Shown: positions 1 to 9,291, counted from the stretch's first letter. The stretch: 64,000 nucleotides of DNA from Burkholderiales bacterium Ga0077544 (GCA_001464355.1 LNEU01000033.1:1-64000); one strand, 5' to 3'. Numbers and translations are program-made. The notes: a model not told the origin generated them from the letters alone.

Positions 1-173
1 GCTTTTTCTTCTGGTGCCGCGTCAATTTGATCGTACGCTTTTGCTTCGCCACCAAATTTCTTCGACAATACTGTCGCAATCGCTGCGGTCAGTGTGGTCT
101 TGCCGTGATCGACGTGACCAATCGTGCCGACGTTGACGTGCGGCTTGGTCCGCTCGAATTTGCCTTTTGCCAT
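1..173 (-). CDS. tuf: Elongation factor Tu, N-terminal part (gene runs off the left edge)
   Basis: The reverse strand from 173 reads [22 protein letters not shown] and continues through GHVDHGKT, the G1 (P-loop) motif of EF-Tu, which delivers aminoacyl-tRNA to the ribosome in a GTP-dependent way. Only about the first 57 codons are in the window; the rest lies to the left. A purine-rich GGAG-like site (AGGAGTTC on the minus strand) sits just before the ATG. It follows three tRNA genes on the same strand, the classic tRNA-tuf operon of proteobacteria, so it is probably co-transcribed with them. The track ORF on the opposite strand (27..551) is a shadow. Confidence 0.97.
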   Translation of the reverse strand, partial: MAKGKFERTKPHVNVGTIGHVDHGKTTLTAAIATVLSKKFGGEAKAYDQIDAAPEEK

Positions 174-255
174 TTTGAACTCCTAACAATTTTGATGAGA
201 ATGTTCAGGCACACGCCCGACCGACTTACTGAAAAACTGAAACAACTGAATTCTT

Positions 256-330
<75 letters not shown>

Positions 331-379
331 AAACTAGCCGTCCGATACCACACTACAGCGGCACGTCCAACCTTAAAAC

Positions 380-453
380 TGGAGCGGGTGAAGGGAATCG
401 AACCCTCGTCATAAGCTTGGAAGGCTTCAGCTCTACCATTGAGCTACACCCGC
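380..453 (-). tRNA. tRNA-Gly (anticodon TCC)
   Basis: Minus-strand cloverleaf beginning GCGGGTGTAGCTCAATGG, anticodon loop CTTCCAA (anticodon TCC, Gly), T-arm GAGGGTTCGATTCCCTT, acceptor stem GCGGGTG/CACCCGC, discriminator T and encoded CCA. The outermost base pair of the anticodon stem looks mismatched (G-A), the rest pairs well. Middle gene of the Tyr-Gly-Thr-tuf cluster. Confidence 0.96.
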
Positions 454-513
454 GAGGGCCACCTAATCTTCGCTACCACTACTTACTCAACTTAATAAGC
501 TTCCCAAGAAACT

Positions 514-599
<86 letters not shown>

Positions 600-613
600 G
601 CGGGGAACCCCAA

Positions 614-642
614 ACTATAGGGGAGTCGACACCTCTTGTCAA
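614..642 (-). promoter_or_regulatory. Sigma-70 promoter of the tRNA-tuf operon
   Basis: On the minus strand there is a perfect -35 TTGACA (plus 637-642) and a -10 TATAGT (plus 614-619) separated by exactly 17 bases, immediately upstream of tRNA-Tyr. The stretch after the -10 is G/C-rich (GGGGTTCCCC), like the discriminators of stringently controlled stable-RNA promoters. Stringent control is inference; the promoter boxes are seen directly. Confidence 0.85.
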
Positions 643-728
643 CAACTGCAAGTGGTTTGGTGCGTAATATTTTCAAAAAATTTCAAAGCCAATGCACTTT
701 CGGTCAGCTTTGATGGGTAGCGCCGATG

Positions 729-1790
729 CTAGAAACGCGTTTCCCTCGCCGCACGCAGGAAACTATCAAGAATCGGCGTGCAATCCAGTAGCTCGGCACC
801 ACCGGCCCGGTGGAATTCAGGATGCCATTGCAAACCCATCACAAAACGAGATTTGGTGTGACGCACCGCCTCTACAATATTGTCGCCTTCAGACACAGCC
901 TCAATCATCAAATCGCGGCCCAGATCACGGACAGCCTGATGATGTATCGAGTTCACCAGCGGTGTTTGCGCGGGAAACATGGACGCCAGCGACGAACCAG
1001 GTGGAAATTGAATCGTGTGACGATGACTATCGTACAAGTCATTCACGTGCGACTTGGCCTCTGGTACATCCGACGCGATGTCTTGATATAACGTGCCGCC
1101 GAATGCAACATTAATCAATTGGCAACCACGGCAAATGCCCAGAACCGGCTTCCCGGCTTCGACAAATTCATGCAACAACTCCAGCTCATACATATCACGG
1201 GCGCTATCACCTATCCATTCGGGACGGGTGGCAGTTTGCGAATATGTTTGAGGTGCGACGTCGGCACCGCCCTGCAACACCAGCCCATCAAGATGCTTGG
1301 CATAGTCACGCAGGCGTATCTTGCTCGGATGCAAAAGTCCATTGGTATTCACAGTGGGAATCATCAGCACCAACACATCGCGCGACATGACCCACTGTGC
1401 GATTGACTCTTCCAGGTACTGCAAAGTCTTGCCTTGCAAGCCGCGCGCGCCGGCTTCCGGATGAAAAATCCGGGCAGATACGCCGATTTTCAACGTCCTT
1501 TGCGTCAGACGACGACCAACCTGATCAGACAGACTTTGCACGCGCGCAGAAAAAACACGCCAGGTTTGCTTCCACGGCGTGTCATCCGGCAGCTGCCATG
1601 CCGGCGCACTATGCTTGCCGAATTCCATCTTGGCAGCGGGTACGTAGGGCGCAGCTGTTGCACGCGCAATCGGCGGCTCGGCCTCCGCAGCAGTGTCTGC
1701 CGCAGCGGGCTTCGGATTGTGATCTGGAGTAGGCGTTTCGGAAGGAGCAGAAACAGTAGGCGGCAATTTACTATCGGAATTGTCAGACAT
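729..1790 (-). CDS. Peptidase C26 / class I glutamine amidotransferase-like hydrolase (PuuD family)
   Basis: The last 250 residues match the gamma-glutamyl-GABA hydrolase/PuuD type of class I amidotransferases, which hydrolyse gamma-glutamyl amides in the cytoplasm. The nucleophile elbow is GICRGCQ (Cys about 220), with the catalytic His-x-Glu in LQWHPEF (His about 323, Glu about 325) and the oxyanion strand LVLQGGADV. The first ~100 residues are an unusual Pro/Ala/Glu-rich extension (PSETPTPDHNPKPAAAD) absent from PuuD, so a later start is possible. Substrate is not certain: no puu genes are nearby. It stands alone, reading toward the tRNA operon. Confidence 0.85.
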   Translation of the reverse strand: MSDNSDSKLPPTVSAPSETPTPDHNPKPAAADTAAEAEPPIARATAAPYVPAAKMEFGKHSAPAWQLPDDTPWKQTWRVFSARVQSLSDQVGRRLTQRTLKIGVSARIFHPEAGARGLQGKTLQYLEESIAQWVMSRDVLVLMIPTVNTNGLLHPSKIRLRDYAKHLDGLVLQGGADVAPQTYSQTATRPEWIGDSARDMYELELLHEFVEAGKPVLGICRGCQLINVAFGGTLYQDIASDVPEAKSHVNDLYDSHRHTIQFPPGSSLASMFPAQTPLVNSIHHQAVRDLGRDLMIEAVSEGDNIVEAVRHTKSRFVMGLQWHPEFHRAGGAELLDCTPILDSFLRAARETRF

Positions 1791-2076
1791 GGCATCACTT
1801 TAATATCGAGAAGAAGTAGACAACAGATTGCAACAATCTATCCGCGCTCGCGCAACATTCATTAACAACATGAGAAAATCATAGAACACCGCCCAAGTTG
1901 ACGGCAAATTAATGAATGGCCTATGAAGTCCAAGCATGGGACTTGCATTTTCGGCAATCATAGGGCTGGCCATTGACTCGCTAACTGCTCGCCAACAAAA
2001 AGCGTATTGCACTAGAAGGCATAATGCCCGCACCGATCAACCGTCTTTCGACACTCATCAACTCGCGTAGAACATC

Positions 2077-2448
2077 ATGCTCATCATTTACCACAACCCG
2101 CGCTGCTCAAAATCACGCGACGCACTAGAACTGGCGCAACAATTTTCAGCACAACATCATCTTGATCTAACCGTTGTCGATTATCAAAAATCGCCGCTGA
2201 CGTTAGCGCAATTAACTGAGCTGCATCAGGTTTTGCAATCGGAACAAACCGTCAGCGTCCTCGATATGGTGCGCGACAATGAAGAATTGTTTGCCACACT
2301 TGCATTACAAGATGCTGACGATGATGCCTTATTGGCAGCGCTCGCCGCCCACCCGCAACTATTACAAAGGCCGATCCTCCACTTCAATCAACGCGCCATC
2401 ATCGCGCGGCCGGCAGAATTGGCCAGCAACATACTGCAAATGAAGTAA
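2077..2448 (+). CDS. arsC: ArsC-family arsenate reductase (glutaredoxin-dependent type)
   Basis: A 123-residue thioredoxin-fold protein. The N-terminal IYHNPRCSKSRDAL carries the catalytic cysteine of the glutaredoxin-dependent ArsC family; members reduce arsenate to arsenite. A conserved RPILHFNQRAIIARP segment lies near residues 98-112, the region that holds the anion-binding arginines in ArsC. The length is usual for the ArsC/YffB/Spx superfamily. There is no arsR, arsB or acr3 beside it, so it is either a stand-alone housekeeping ArsC or an ArsC-like protein of unknown substrate. Convergent with the receiver-TPR gene across a strong hairpin. Confidence 0.85.
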   Translation: MLIIYHNPRCSKSRDALELAQQFSAQHHLDLTVVDYQKSPLTLAQLTELHQVLQSEQTVSVLDMVRDNEELFATLALQDADDDALLAALAAHPQLLQRPILHFNQRAIIARPAELASNILQMK

Positions 2449-2456
2449 GTACAGAG

Positions 2457-2487
2457 GCTCACGATGTTGGTCGCCAACATCGTGAGC
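2457..2487. terminator. Bidirectional hairpin terminator between arsC and the receiver-TPR gene
   Basis: A perfect 14-bp inverted repeat (GCTCACGATGTTGG, 3-base loop, then its complement) fills the 41-base gap between two convergent stop codons. There is only a weak T-rich tail, so it may work mainly as a strong stem separating the two transcripts. Confidence 0.65.
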
Positions 2488-2489
2488 AA

Positions 2490-4187
2490 TTATTGTGCAG
2501 CTGCTTGATTTTGCACGTCACCCCTGATAGCAGGCTGGCTTGGAATACCATCGACGCCTGTGATTTTGTATTTTTTCAAAATATCGCGATGCATCCCGGC
2601 CAATAAAGACAGACGCGGATTACGCGGATCCAAACGGCGAGCATCAGCAACATAGCTGCGCGCTTTTTCGCCCAACTGCATATCCCAGCCCATATTATCT
2701 AGACATTTAAGTGCCGCCACCGCCGCATTGAAAACCACTTGCGGGTTGTTCGGCAATTTTTCGGCCGCTTGCGACATTAATGTAACCGCACCCTGGAAAT
2801 CGCCCAGACGCGCCTTCTCTGCACCGGCAGAAACCAGATCCACCACCTCATTTTTGCTGGCTTGTGTCACACGCTTGACCAGGTCTTCGCGGCCGCCTTC
2901 CTGCAACAAACGCATCGCACTGCTCATCGCCGCAGCAGTAGGCGCGTTACCTACGACCGACGTCATGATCTCGACCACGCCTTGCTCCATGCCGTTTTCC
3001 AGACAGTTCTTTGCCAACGCGATCTTGGTCTCGTTGCTCAAGCCTATTGGTTCTTTACAGGCGAGCAAAGCCACTTCCAGCTCTTCGGTCGCCTGCACCT
3101 TGTCGCCGTTATGCCGATGAAACATCGCGCTCGCGATCGCCCGACACGCTGCAGTTTTCTTGAGACCTGACAATGATTTCGCAAGGTCGCGAATAATCGC
3201 AGGTACCGATTTTGTTTCACCTTTGGCGAGCGATGTTTCGACCAACTGCACATGATCTTCCGGTTCGCGGAATTCGGAAAACTTGGCCTTGCTGACAACT
3301 TGTTGAAAAATGCGATGCGCCGTTTCCGTATCGCCGTTTTGCAATGCAACCTTGCCCAGTTTGCGCAAACGTCGCAAAGCATGAGGCGAACGTGTGACAG
3401 CGCTTTCCAGCGTCGCTTGCATCGCCGTCAAATTACCTCTTGCCTCTTGCGTCTTGGCGAGCCAGTCATAGGCGTCAAGAAATTCCTTTTTTGTCTCTAT
3501 CAATGCACTCAGTTTTTCTTCGGCTTCTTCGAAGCGCTCTTGCATGAACAAGGTGCTGGCCAAACCCAGATGGGCCCACGCAATCGACCGCTTGGACAAT
3601 AAGTCGGTATAAATTTCTTCCGCCGCACCCACCTCGCCCAGCGTCAGGTGCATCTCTGCACGCAAGCGAAGAAAATCCACGCGATGCGGCGCTTTAGGGC
3701 CCTCGCCCGCCTGACAAATTTCTATCGCCTCACCCAGATTGCCGAGCTCCATCATCCGATACACCGGCATCAGCGCATTGCGCTTTTCGATCGCTTTGGA
3801 TATACGCTCCATCAATGTATCGGCGGTAAATGGCTTCAATACGTAATCGTTCAACGCCAATTCAGCGGCACTCACCACTTTACCGTGCGTACGCTCGGCA
3901 GTCGCCATGAAGAACACAGTCGATAGTGGAATCAATTTGTTGTGTCGCAAGTCTTCCAGTAATTGCTGACCGTCCTGCTGCTCTTCGCCCAGATCGTATT
4001 CGCAAATCACCAAATCGAAGATTTTTTGTTTCAGGGGTCGAATCGCTGTGCCAGAACTGTTTGCATATTCGATCTTGCTCATGCCGCCCAAGCTCAGCAT
4101 ATTGTGAATGCTGGCGCGCATACCTGCATGCGGCTCAATAATTAGTGCGGTCAGTCCAGCGAGTTCTTGCATGATCTTTAAAACCAT
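2490..4187 (-). CDS. Response-regulator receiver domain fused to TPR repeats
   Basis: Residues ~11-130 form a CheY-like receiver: acidic pocket in LIIEPH (Glu 18), phospho-acceptor Asp in ICEYDLG (Asp 65), conserved Lys in YVLKPF (Lys 118). From ~140 to the end the protein is alpha-helical with recognisable TPR units (for example WAHLGLASTLFMQERFEEAEEKL and SAGAEKARLGDFQGAVTLM). There is no DNA-binding or enzymatic output domain, so signalling probably works through protein contacts. The acidic pocket has Glu plus Pro/His where most receivers have two acidic residues. The track start and an ATG five codons later (MQELAGL) are both possible; neither has a clear ribosome site. No kinase is adjacent. 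Confidence 0.85.
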   Translation of the reverse strand: MVLKIMQELAGLTALIIEPHAGMRASIHNMLSLGGMSKIEYANSSGTAIRPLKQKIFDLVICEYDLGEEQQDGQQLLEDLRHNKLIPLSTVFFMATAERTHGKVVSAAELALNDYVLKPFTADTLMERISKAIEKRNALMPVYRMMELGNLGEAIEICQAGEGPKAPHRVDFLRLRAEMHLTLGEVGAAEEIYTDLLSKRSIAWAHLGLASTLFMQERFEEAEEKLSALIETKKEFLDAYDWLAKTQEARGNLTAMQATLESAVTRSPHALRRLRKLGKVALQNGDTETAHRIFQQVVSKAKFSEFREPEDHVQLVETSLAKGETKSVPAIIRDLAKSLSGLKKTAACRAIASAMFHRHNGDKVQATEELEVALLACKEPIGLSNETKIALAKNCLENGMEQGVVEIMTSVVGNAPTAAAMSSAMRLLQEGGREDLVKRVTQASKNEVVDLVSAGAEKARLGDFQGAVTLMSQAAEKLPNNPQVVFNAAVAALKCLDNMGWDMQLGEKARSYVADARRLDPRNPRLSLLAGMHRDILKKYKITGVDGIPSQPAIRGDVQNQAAAQ

Positions 4188-4394
4188 TAGAAATAAGTAC
4201 CGCGCCCGTCATCGGATAAATGAAAGCACCATTACTGCAGAACAATATTACATTTGTTAATCGGCGTCATCGCAATTGTGACGCGCGCACGACGTGAGCG
4301 AAAATTACGCGCACCTACACACAACTTGATGAGAAATTGACAAGGAGAATTTGAAGCAAGCAACAGCGCGGTACAACAAGAATTCGGCGGCGAC

Positions 4395-5657
4395 TCAAAC
4401 GATCCCGATATCCGATGTAGGCTCTTCGACGACCACCTGGTTCCGACCGCCTTGCTTGGCCATGTACATCGCGGTATCGGTACGCGAAAAAAGATCCAGC
4501 ACCGACTCGCCCGGCATATGTTGCGTCAGGCCGATAGATACCGTTACGCGATTGCGCAATTTTTCATCCCAGTCAAAATGCTCGACCTGCTCGCGTATGC
4601 GTTCAGCAACATTCAGAGCCGCCAGCAATGAAGTCTCCGGCAGGACCAGCAAGAATTCTTCGCCGCCGTAGCGACCAAAGATATCCCCTTCACGTATGTT
4701 CTCTTGCGCAATCCGTGCAAATACGCGCAAGACTTCGTCCCCGCCCAAGTGACCGGCTTCATCGTTAATACGCTTGAAATGATCCAGATCAATCACAGCC
4801 AGGCAAAGCGGCGTGCCGGTTTCATCCGCCAGGCGCTTTTGCTGTTCGAGTGCAGCGACGATATAGCGGCGATTAAAGCAACCGAGCAGGACATCGCGTT
4901 GCGCATCCTCTTCAATATCCCTGATTTTGCGATTCGCCTTGAACAAGGCACTGTGCAAACGCTGCACCCGATTCGCCAGCACGGCAAACGCCGGGAGCGT
5001 CACTGCCAGCACCAGGAATTGTGCGCATTCCAGCATCAGCACGTCATTATCGTTACGCGCGGTGTAATGCGAGGCCACTACCACCCCATAGCCGACCAAA
5101 GTCGCACCGGCAAGAAACAATACCTCACGCGGCGTAACGCGATGCATGACAAAAGCAAGGATGAGGAACAGGAAAGGGATAAAAGCGATTTGCGCAACCG
5201 GCGCTACATAGACCGTGTAAAGCATCACACCGATGGCAGAGAGCGTAATCGGCAAGCGCAGATTTTTTTCCTGGGCTTTAAGATTCAAACCCAAGGCAAA
5301 ACAAAGACGGAAAAACAGAAAGACTGCCGCGATCAAAATGGCATTCATTTGCAACACGCGAAGTTCGATCAAATCCGTCAAATAGAAAATCGCGATGACC
5401 GCCAGATAGATCAGCGCGAGCACTGCTGAAAACATCAAGCGCTTGATGCGTGCATCCTGACGGGCATTCAGATCAACCGGCGTCGTCTGTCGTGCACGCA
5501 CTACATGGACTTTAGCCTGATTGGTTTTGGCGTGATACTGCGATGTTTCAGAGAAAAATTCCAGCTGACGCCCAGCCTCGTCCAACGGAACAGAATCCGC
5601 GTGTGCATCACCTTGCGAAACAGCATTTTGATCACCCGTCTGCCGCATGAAACCCAC
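4395..5657 (-). CDS. Membrane-bound diguanylate cyclase (GGDEF)
   Basis: A hydrophilic N-terminus is followed by about six membrane segments (from RLMFSAVLALIYLAVIAIFYL, residue ~91, to LVLAVTLPAFAVL, ~220) and a GGDEF domain. The active site is GGEEF (331-335), preceded by an intact I-site RxxD (REGD) five residues upstream. It should therefore make cyclic-di-GMP and be inhibited by its product. The membrane part has no recognised sensor domain, so the signal is unknown. Upstream lies a 435-base gap without a credible gene; the next gene on this strand (the receiver-TPR gene) starts about 200 bases beyond the stop, so it is probably transcribed alone. Confidence 0.92.
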   Translation of the reverse strand: MGFMRQTGDQNAVSQGDAHADSVPLDEAGRQLEFFSETSQYHAKTNQAKVHVVRARQTTPVDLNARQDARIKRLMFSAVLALIYLAVIAIFYLTDLIELRVLQMNAILIAAVFLFFRLCFALGLNLKAQEKNLRLPITLSAIGVMLYTVYVAPVAQIAFIPFLFLILAFVMHRVTPREVLFLAGATLVGYGVVVASHYTARNDNDVLMLECAQFLVLAVTLPAFAVLANRVQRLHSALFKANRKIRDIEEDAQRDVLLGCFNRRYIVAALEQQKRLADETGTPLCLAVIDLDHFKRINDEAGHLGGDEVLRVFARIAQENIREGDIFGRYGGEEFLLVLPETSLLAALNVAERIREQVEHFDWDEKLRNRVTVSIGLTQHMPGESVLDLFSRTDTAMYMAKQGGRNQVVVEEPTSDIGIV

Positions 5658-6040
5658 CGAGAATGGTTTGTCTGAAACAAATAAACCAGCTGAAACGCAG
5701 CCAATTTCCTTTGAGCAACTAAATCACATCTTGCAGTAAATCGCACGCAATATAATGCCTTTTTAACTATTCGTCACAATCGATACGCACTATGCCTGCA
5801 ATTTATCTGCAAATAATCTCAATTTCGTCGCAATTACGCCGCATTTTCTGACATGTCTGCGTCCCTTACAGTTTTGCCTGCTCTTATCCTGCGCGCCGGA
5901 ACTATCGTAATAGTGGCACCCTTGCGCGAGCAAACTGGCGTCTAGTCCGCGCCAAAACGACATGTTTTGATGCATATTTCCAGCCCGTCGCTGAATGACA
6001 TGAGCGTATCGGAGCAGGTATCATTTCAACGTGGAAATAA
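5658..6040. other. Intergenic region, no gene seen
   Basis: About 380 bases between the diguanylate cyclase and the terminator of the CorC-like gene. The only long frame (5790..5975, minus) has no ribosome site and no recognisable protein character. The part next to the cyclase is A/T-rich and probably holds its promoter. Confidence 0.6.
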
Positions 6041-6073
6041 AAAAGGGCCGGATAAATTATCCGGCCCTTTTTT
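6041..6073 (-). terminator. Rho-independent terminator of the CorC-like gene
   Basis: Stem GGGCCGGATAA/TTATCCGGCCC with A-run on the left and T-run on the right, so it is symmetric and can work on both strands. It lies about 20 bases past the stop codon of the leftward CBS/CorC gene. Confidence 0.9.
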
Positions 6074-6092
6074 ATTCAGCTTTTGCTATGCA

Positions 6093-7424
6093 TCAGCTTT
6101 CATTCTCTGACGCAGGCTGTTCCGCCTCAGGATTCAGTTGAGTGATCAGCAAGCGATCGATACGGTTTCTATCCATATCGACTACCTCGATGCGGTAACC
6201 TTCCCACTCAAAATAGTCGGACATTTGCGGAATGTGGCCCAGGAAGGTCATCACGAAACCGGCCAGCGTGTGATACGTGCCCGAAGCTTCTTCCGGGAAG
6301 CGCACTTCGGTTTCCAGCAATTCACGGAAGCGGTCAAACGATACGCCACCATCGATCAGCCATGAACCATCGTCGCGACGAACGCCGTCAACTTCATGAT
6401 GCTCATCGATTACCGACACATCACCAACCAGCGCACCCAGCACGTCACTCAATGTCACAATGCCTTCAATTTCGCCGTATTCGTCGATGACCAAAGCCAG
6501 TTCCGCACGATTTTTCTTCAGGGTTTCCAGCAACTGCATCGCGCTGATGGTTTCAGGCACGAACAGTGGCGGACGCGTTGCGGCGGCAATATCGACTGTC
6601 GCGATCGATTTGCCACGGATGGCCTGCTCAAAAAGACTGCCAGCATGAACAATCCCGATGACATGCGAAATGTCGCCTTTGCAGACAGGCAAGCGGGTAT
6701 ATGAACTGTCAGCGATCTTGGCCAGATTGACTTCAAGGCTATCATCCAGATCGATAAAATGTACGTCCAGACGTGGCGTCATCAAACCGGCCACACGCTG
6801 ATCATCCAGGCGCAAGGCGCGCGATACGATATCGTGCTCGGTTTTTTCAAACAGACCGGCATCCGCACCTTCGCGGAACATGCCTGCGATTTCTTCTTCT
6901 GTGACTGAATCATCTTTCTTGTGATGCATGCCGAGCACGCGCAGGATGAATTCCGTGGTGCCAGTCAATACCTTGACGAAAGGTCCCATCAGGCGCGACA
7001 ACCACAGCATAGGTGCGGCAACCAGCGAGGCAACGGCTTCCGGATACTGCATCGCGATGCGTTTAGGTACCAGTTCGCCCAGAATCAATGAGCCGAAGGT
7101 AATACCGACCACCACAATACCCAGCGCGATTTCGCGCGCATATACGGCGAGGATAGGAATCATGGCAATTTCAGGTTCCAGCTGTTCGACCAGCGACGCT
7201 TCACCGAACGCACCGTTGAAAATGCCGATCAGTGTGATGCCAACCTGAATAGTGGATAGAAAACGGCTAGGGTTATCGGACAGATCAAGTGCGGCCTTGG
7301 CGCCGCGACTGCCGTTTTCAGATAATTTTTGGAGACGAATGCGTTTGGAGGTAACGATCGCTATTTCGGACATGGCAAAAACACCATTGACCAGGATCAA
7401 ACCAAGAATAATTAATATGTCCAC
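6093..7424 (-). CDS. HlyC/CorC-family membrane protein (CNNM - CBS pair - CorC_HlyC)
   Basis: Domain order is that of the YtfL/YhdP-type hemolysin-like family: an N-terminal CNNM (DUF21) membrane domain with about four hydrophobic segments (residues 1-170, starting ILIILGLILVNGVFAMSEIAI), a CBS pair around 205-335 (MTPRLDVHFIDLDDS; LVIDEYGEIEGIVTLSDVL), and a C-terminal CorC_HlyC domain from ~350. Relatives are linked to Mg2+/Co2+ or polyamine export and to membrane protection; true haemolytic activity is not implied. The length of 443 is normal. It is the last gene on this strand after two DUF2905 genes, 137 bases downstream of the second, and is followed by a strong terminator. Confidence 0.9.
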   Translation of the reverse strand: MDILIILGLILVNGVFAMSEIAIVTSKRIRLQKLSENGSRGAKAALDLSDNPSRFLSTIQVGITLIGIFNGAFGEASLVEQLEPEIAMIPILAVYAREIALGIVVVGITFGSLILGELVPKRIAMQYPEAVASLVAAPMLWLSRLMGPFVKVLTGTTEFILRVLGMHHKKDDSVTEEEIAGMFREGADAGLFEKTEHDIVSRALRLDDQRVAGLMTPRLDVHFIDLDDSLEVNLAKIADSSYTRLPVCKGDISHVIGIVHAGSLFEQAIRGKSIATVDIAAATRPPLFVPETISAMQLLETLKKNRAELALVIDEYGEIEGIVTLSDVLGALVGDVSVIDEHHEVDGVRRDDGSWLIDGGVSFDRFRELLETEVRFPEEASGTYHTLAGFVMTFLGHIPQMSDYFEWEGYRIEVVDMDRNRIDRLLITQLNPEAEQPASENES

Positions 7425-7561
7425 TACTAAGGGAACTCACGGTTAAACCCACAAGCCCTACTGTTAATAAGCCGTGAATCATATCATTAGCACGCCATTC
7501 ATCGCAAAAACTGCGAATTTTTTAGCTAAAAGCGTGGATTTTCCGGCAAACCGCCATAACG

Positions 7562-7768
7562 TCAGCTGCGCTTGACGATTTCGGCGACCAGGAAAGCAAC
7601 TGTCGACCACAGCACCGTAGAACCGAAAGGCAGGACGAACATCCGGCCGAAAAAATTAAGTTTGACATCGCCTATGACGCGCCCGACGCCGATTTTTACC
7701 AGTATCCAGGGCAACAAGGCGTAGAACACTGTCAAGCCGATAAAAATGACTGCTACCCACCGAATCAT
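7562..7768 (-). CDS. DUF2905 family small membrane protein (copy 2)
   Basis: I start it at MIRWVAVIFIGLTVFYA because a clear GGAGG site lies a few bases before this ATG; the longer track ORF (from 7816) has no such site. The 68-residue product has two hydrophobic segments separated by a loop with the family-typical GVGRVIGDVKLNFFG, i.e. a short inner-membrane protein of unknown function. It is a paralogue of the gene just upstream. Confidence 0.8.
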   Translation of the reverse strand: MIRWVAVIFIGLTVFYALLPWILVKIGVGRVIGDVKLNFFGRMFVLPFGSTVLWSTVAFLVAEIVKRS

Positions 7769-7837
7769 TGCGCCTCCTTCGTCGAACATCCACAGCAGAT
7801 ACAGAACCGTTGGCAATCGCCAAGCCTGGCATTTCGG

Positions 7838-8032
7838 TCAAAAGAAATGAGCGACCAAAAACACCACCAGAGATAACAATATAGTTGAAGCAAAAGGCAG
7901 GAATATCGTTTTGCCAAATATCGTAAAGCGCACATCGCCGGGCAATTTGCCGACGCCGAATTTTTGCAACCATGGCAAGGCGGCCGAAAACACGATCACA
8001 GCGAGAAAGATGACGAGAAACCAGCGGAACAT
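7838..8032 (-). CDS. DUF2905 family small membrane protein (copy 1)
   Basis: A 64-residue protein with two membrane segments (FLVIFLAVIVFSAALPW and FASTILLSLVVFLVAHFF) around the conserved loop FGVGKLPGDVRFTIFGK. A GGAAGG site precedes the ATG. It follows the MidA-like gene by about 50 bases and precedes a second DUF2905 gene by about 70, so all three may be one transcript. The two copies share the pattern FGVG-x4-GDV-x4-FG and are likely a tandem duplication. Function of the family is not known. Confidence 0.8.
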   Translation of the reverse strand: MFRWFLVIFLAVIVFSAALPWLQKFGVGKLPGDVRFTIFGKTIFLPFASTILLSLVVFLVAHFF

Positions 8033-8085
8033 GAGCAGCCTTCCTACGCGATGACAGCAACCAGCTCAAGCTGGACGGCTGTTTT

Positions 8086-9246
8086 TTAAAGCCGGCGACT
8101 TTGATCGGCGCGGTCGAACGCCGTTGGCAACTGCACATTCAATCCGACCACCAGCACTTTGAATAATTCACCCATTTCGGCGGGCGAAGTCAGTTTTTGT
8201 ACCGCATTGGCTTGCGGCAGATAGGCGCGTGCATCTTCCGGTGAGGTTTTCAGCAAGCGGTCACCCAAGCCGGCCGTCAGCAAAAACGCCGCCTGGCTCA
8301 TATAGCCCAGCATTTCCAGCCCGTTGTTGACTGCAGCATACGCCATCGCCGTAAAATCGACGTGCGCCGTAATATCCTGCAAACCCGGCAAATAAAACGG
8401 ATCGGGATGCGCATGATGGCGGTAGTGACACATCAACGTGCCTTCGCTACGCTGATCCAGATAATATTCACTCGCTGGAAAGCCGTAATCCAGCAAAATC
8501 GCCGCACCTCCCTTGCCGGTTTGCTCCAGTCCGGCGGCAAACATGCTGGCCAGCGAGCCCATAAAGCCGATGGCGATAAGATGTACTTCAGTCAAATAGC
8601 CAGCTGACAATTCTTCTTCAAACGGAATCTGCGCCACCAAAGACGCATCACAAGGCTGATCGACAAATACAAATTTGCCATCATCAAAAGAAACGCCACG
8701 CTCCAGCCAACCGTTATCACTTTTGACAACTAAAGAAACCGGCATCGCATCCAGCACTTCATTGCCCAACACCACACCAGAATAAGCAGATGGAAAATCA
8801 TCCAGCCACTTAACTTGCGGGAAATTGGCCAAAGTCTGTTGTTGACGCGCGCGCAGTTCGCCCGACAATTCAACAATAGAATAAGACTCCAGCGGAATTC
8901 CCGCCGCTGCGCATTCAGTCAGAATATCCAGCGCCAGTTTGCCGGTGCCGGCGCCGAATTCGAGGATCTGCGGCACGCTTTGCGCCATCAAATCGCCAGC
9001 GGCATGCGCCAGAGTTTCACCAAAAAGCGACGTAATCTCGGGCGCGGTTGTAAAATCACCGTCTTTGCCAAGTTTTGCAGCGCCGCCGCTGTAATAACCG
9101 ACGTCCGGCGCATACAGTGCCAGCTCCATGTAACGGGCAAATGAAATCCAGCCATCATGTCGGCGAATTTCTTCAGCGATCAGGTTCTGGAGTGCGTGTG
9201 ACGCGACTAGGGCGTCCGGGGATGGTTGAGGCAGTTGCAGTTGCAT
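8086..9246 (-). CDS. MidA-like SAM-dependent methyltransferase (NDUFAF7 family, COG1565)
   Basis: The N-terminal signature GYYSGGAAKLGKDGDFTTAPEITSLFGETLA and the SAM-binding strand ILEFGAGTGKLALDIL (around residue 100) place it in the MidA/NDUFAF7 family, whose mitochondrial member methylates an arginine of a complex I subunit. The bacterial substrate is not established. The 386-residue length is normal. It is divergent from the SDR gene with about 45 bases between the start codons, so both promoters must lie in or beside each other's 5' ends. Placement next to pteridine and tRNA-modification genes is typical of Burkholderiales, from memory rather than a search. Confidence 0.88.
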   Translation of the reverse strand: MQLQLPQPSPDALVASHALQNLIAEEIRRHDGWISFARYMELALYAPDVGYYSGGAAKLGKDGDFTTAPEITSLFGETLAHAAGDLMAQSVPQILEFGAGTGKLALDILTECAAAGIPLESYSIVELSGELRARQQQTLANFPQVKWLDDFPSAYSGVVLGNEVLDAMPVSLVVKSDNGWLERGVSFDDGKFVFVDQPCDASLVAQIPFEEELSAGYLTEVHLIAIGFMGSLASMFAAGLEQTGKGGAAILLDYGFPASEYYLDQRSEGTLMCHYRHHAHPDPFYLPGLQDITAHVDFTAMAYAAVNNGLEMLGYMSQAAFLLTAGLGDRLLKTSPEDARAYLPQANAVQKLTSPAEMGELFKVLVVGLNVQLPTAFDRADQSRRL

Positions 9247-9291
9247 GGCGGTATTGTAAAGAAATCAGCAGAAGACACAACACTAGCTTCC

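Noticed and set aside
1800-2033. Minus-strand ORF of 77 codons between the C26 hydrolase and arsC
   Set aside because: Sequence character is not protein-like, no ribosome site is seen, and it is likely chance in a spacer.
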